From Maribacter litoralis (GTDB taxonomy: Bacteria; Bacteroidota; Bacteroidia; Flavobacteriales; Flavobacteriaceae), in contig NZ_QCZD01000005.1 in NCBI RefSeq assembly GCF_003075045.1, positions 62,001 to 126,000 of the forward strand: 64,000 nucleotides of DNA, in the 5' to 3' direction. The position numbers and the translations under genes are program-made. Below, piece by piece: positions 63,721 through 64,000 of this stretch; positions within the stretch are counted from its first letter, which is position 1, and the number at the start of each line of letters is the position of its first letter. The notes beneath the pieces were generated by a model. It made no database searches. It had not been told where the DNA came from and worked only from the letters and a program-made list of their open reading frames with translations.

Positions 63721-64000
63721 CTATCCATTATTGATAGAGGCGACTATAGTGCAGGCTACTATTGCCGCGGTCTCGGTTCTTAATCTGGTTTTACCCATAG
63801 CTACCGGTGCGTAACCTTTTTGTAATGCACGTGCAATTTCTTGAAGTGAAAAATCACCTTCCGGACCAATTAAAATTGTGATATCCTTATCGGCGGTCAC
63901 CCTCCTTTTAAGTTCGTGTCTTTCCGTTTCTTCACAGTGTGCTATAAACTGTAAGCCTGTTACAGGCTTATCTAAAAACTCGCTTAATGGTATGGGGTCG
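63721..64000 (-). CDS. rsmE: 16S rRNA (uracil-1498-N3)-methyltransferase, C-terminal part
   Basis: Translation from the right edge gives 92 residues ending at a TAG at 63721-63723. The start lies beyond the window. The SPOUT-type knot motifs are clear: LQFIAHCEETER, then ILIGPEGDFSLQEI, and GKTRLRTETAAIVA at the C-terminus, which is the SAM-binding signature of RsmE. It methylates U1498 of 16S rRNA in the ribosome decoding centre. Two bases separate its stop from the DUF1223 stop. Confidence 0.95.
   Translation of the reverse strand, partial: DPIPLSEFLDKPVTGLQFIAHCEETERHELKRRVTADKDITILIGPEGDFSLQEIARALQKGYAPVAMGKTRLRTETAAIVACTIVASINNG

Overview
The window is one contiguous piece of a Bacteroidota chromosome, most likely a marine member of the Flavobacteriaceae. 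The evidence is the low-GC coding sequence, two SusC/SusD pairs, a C-terminal type IX secretion (type B) sorting domain on a giant Cys-rich surface protein, the Bacteroidota promoter signature (TAnnTTTG at -7, clearest as TTG-N19-TATTTTTG before ndk), the fused NagB/PIG-L enzyme, and household gene orders typical of this family (recF-lipoprotein-DUF721; ribH-small protein-mutL-rhomboids; parA-parB-DUF5683-dapB-lepB-wbqC). I found no rRNA, tRNA, CRISPR array, transposase, integrase or prophage gene.

Layout. 1-16.2 kb is housekeeping: the end of a PhoD-like phosphatase, ndk, a leftward recF/lipoprotein/DUF721 group, a rightward TPR-ribH-small membrane protein-mutL-rhomboid-rhomboid-endo/exonuclease/phosphatase string, then a leftward string with udk, a DivIC-like protein, parAB, a DUF5683 protein, dapB, the long signal peptidase lepB, a WbqC protein and a DUF6122 protein. 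16.2-23.4 kb holds a Bcr/CflA-type efflux pump, a TPR lipoprotein and an acetate module (DUF4212 small subunit, sodium:solute symporter, acetyl-CoA synthetase). 23.5-33.5 kb is a muropeptide salvage island: AnmK, a CPBP protease, a cytosolic NagZ-like GH3 enzyme, an AmpG-like permease, a GHL10/DigH-like lipoprotein and NagB-PIG-L to the left, with a DeoR-type regulator and MurQ to the right of a shared control region. 33.6-45.5 kb holds a PQQ-type sugar dehydrogenase, a 2860-residue SprB-like surface protein, an esterase lipoprotein and a seven-heme cytochrome. 45.6-59.6 kb has two related SusC/SusD pairs flanking a 1110-residue FG-GAP/ASPIC-UnbV lipoprotein. 59.9-64 kb holds a THUMP-like methyltransferase, an AI-2E family exporter, DUF4159 and DUF1223 proteins, and the C-terminal part of RsmE cut by the window edge.

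How the parts work together. The clearest system is peptidoglycan recycling: an envelope glycosidase makes fragments, an AmpG-like carrier imports them, the GH3 enzyme removes GlcNAc, AnmK phosphorylates anhydro-MurNAc, MurQ removes lactate, and NagB returns glucosamine-6-phosphate to glycolysis. No nagA is in the window, and the PIG-L half of NagB is a possible substitute deacetylase. The nagB/deoR control region carries a perfect 10-bp inverted pair and two GCSGTTTTTTGC copies exactly 22 bp apart, good candidates for the regulator's operators. The SusCD/UnbV block looks like a nutrient uptake locus of unknown substrate with no carbohydrate-active enzyme beside it. I did not find a convincing wholly new defence or mobile system; the points most worth testing are the regulated muropeptide island, the NagB-PIG-L question, the giant adhesin and the paired SusCD/UnbV locus.
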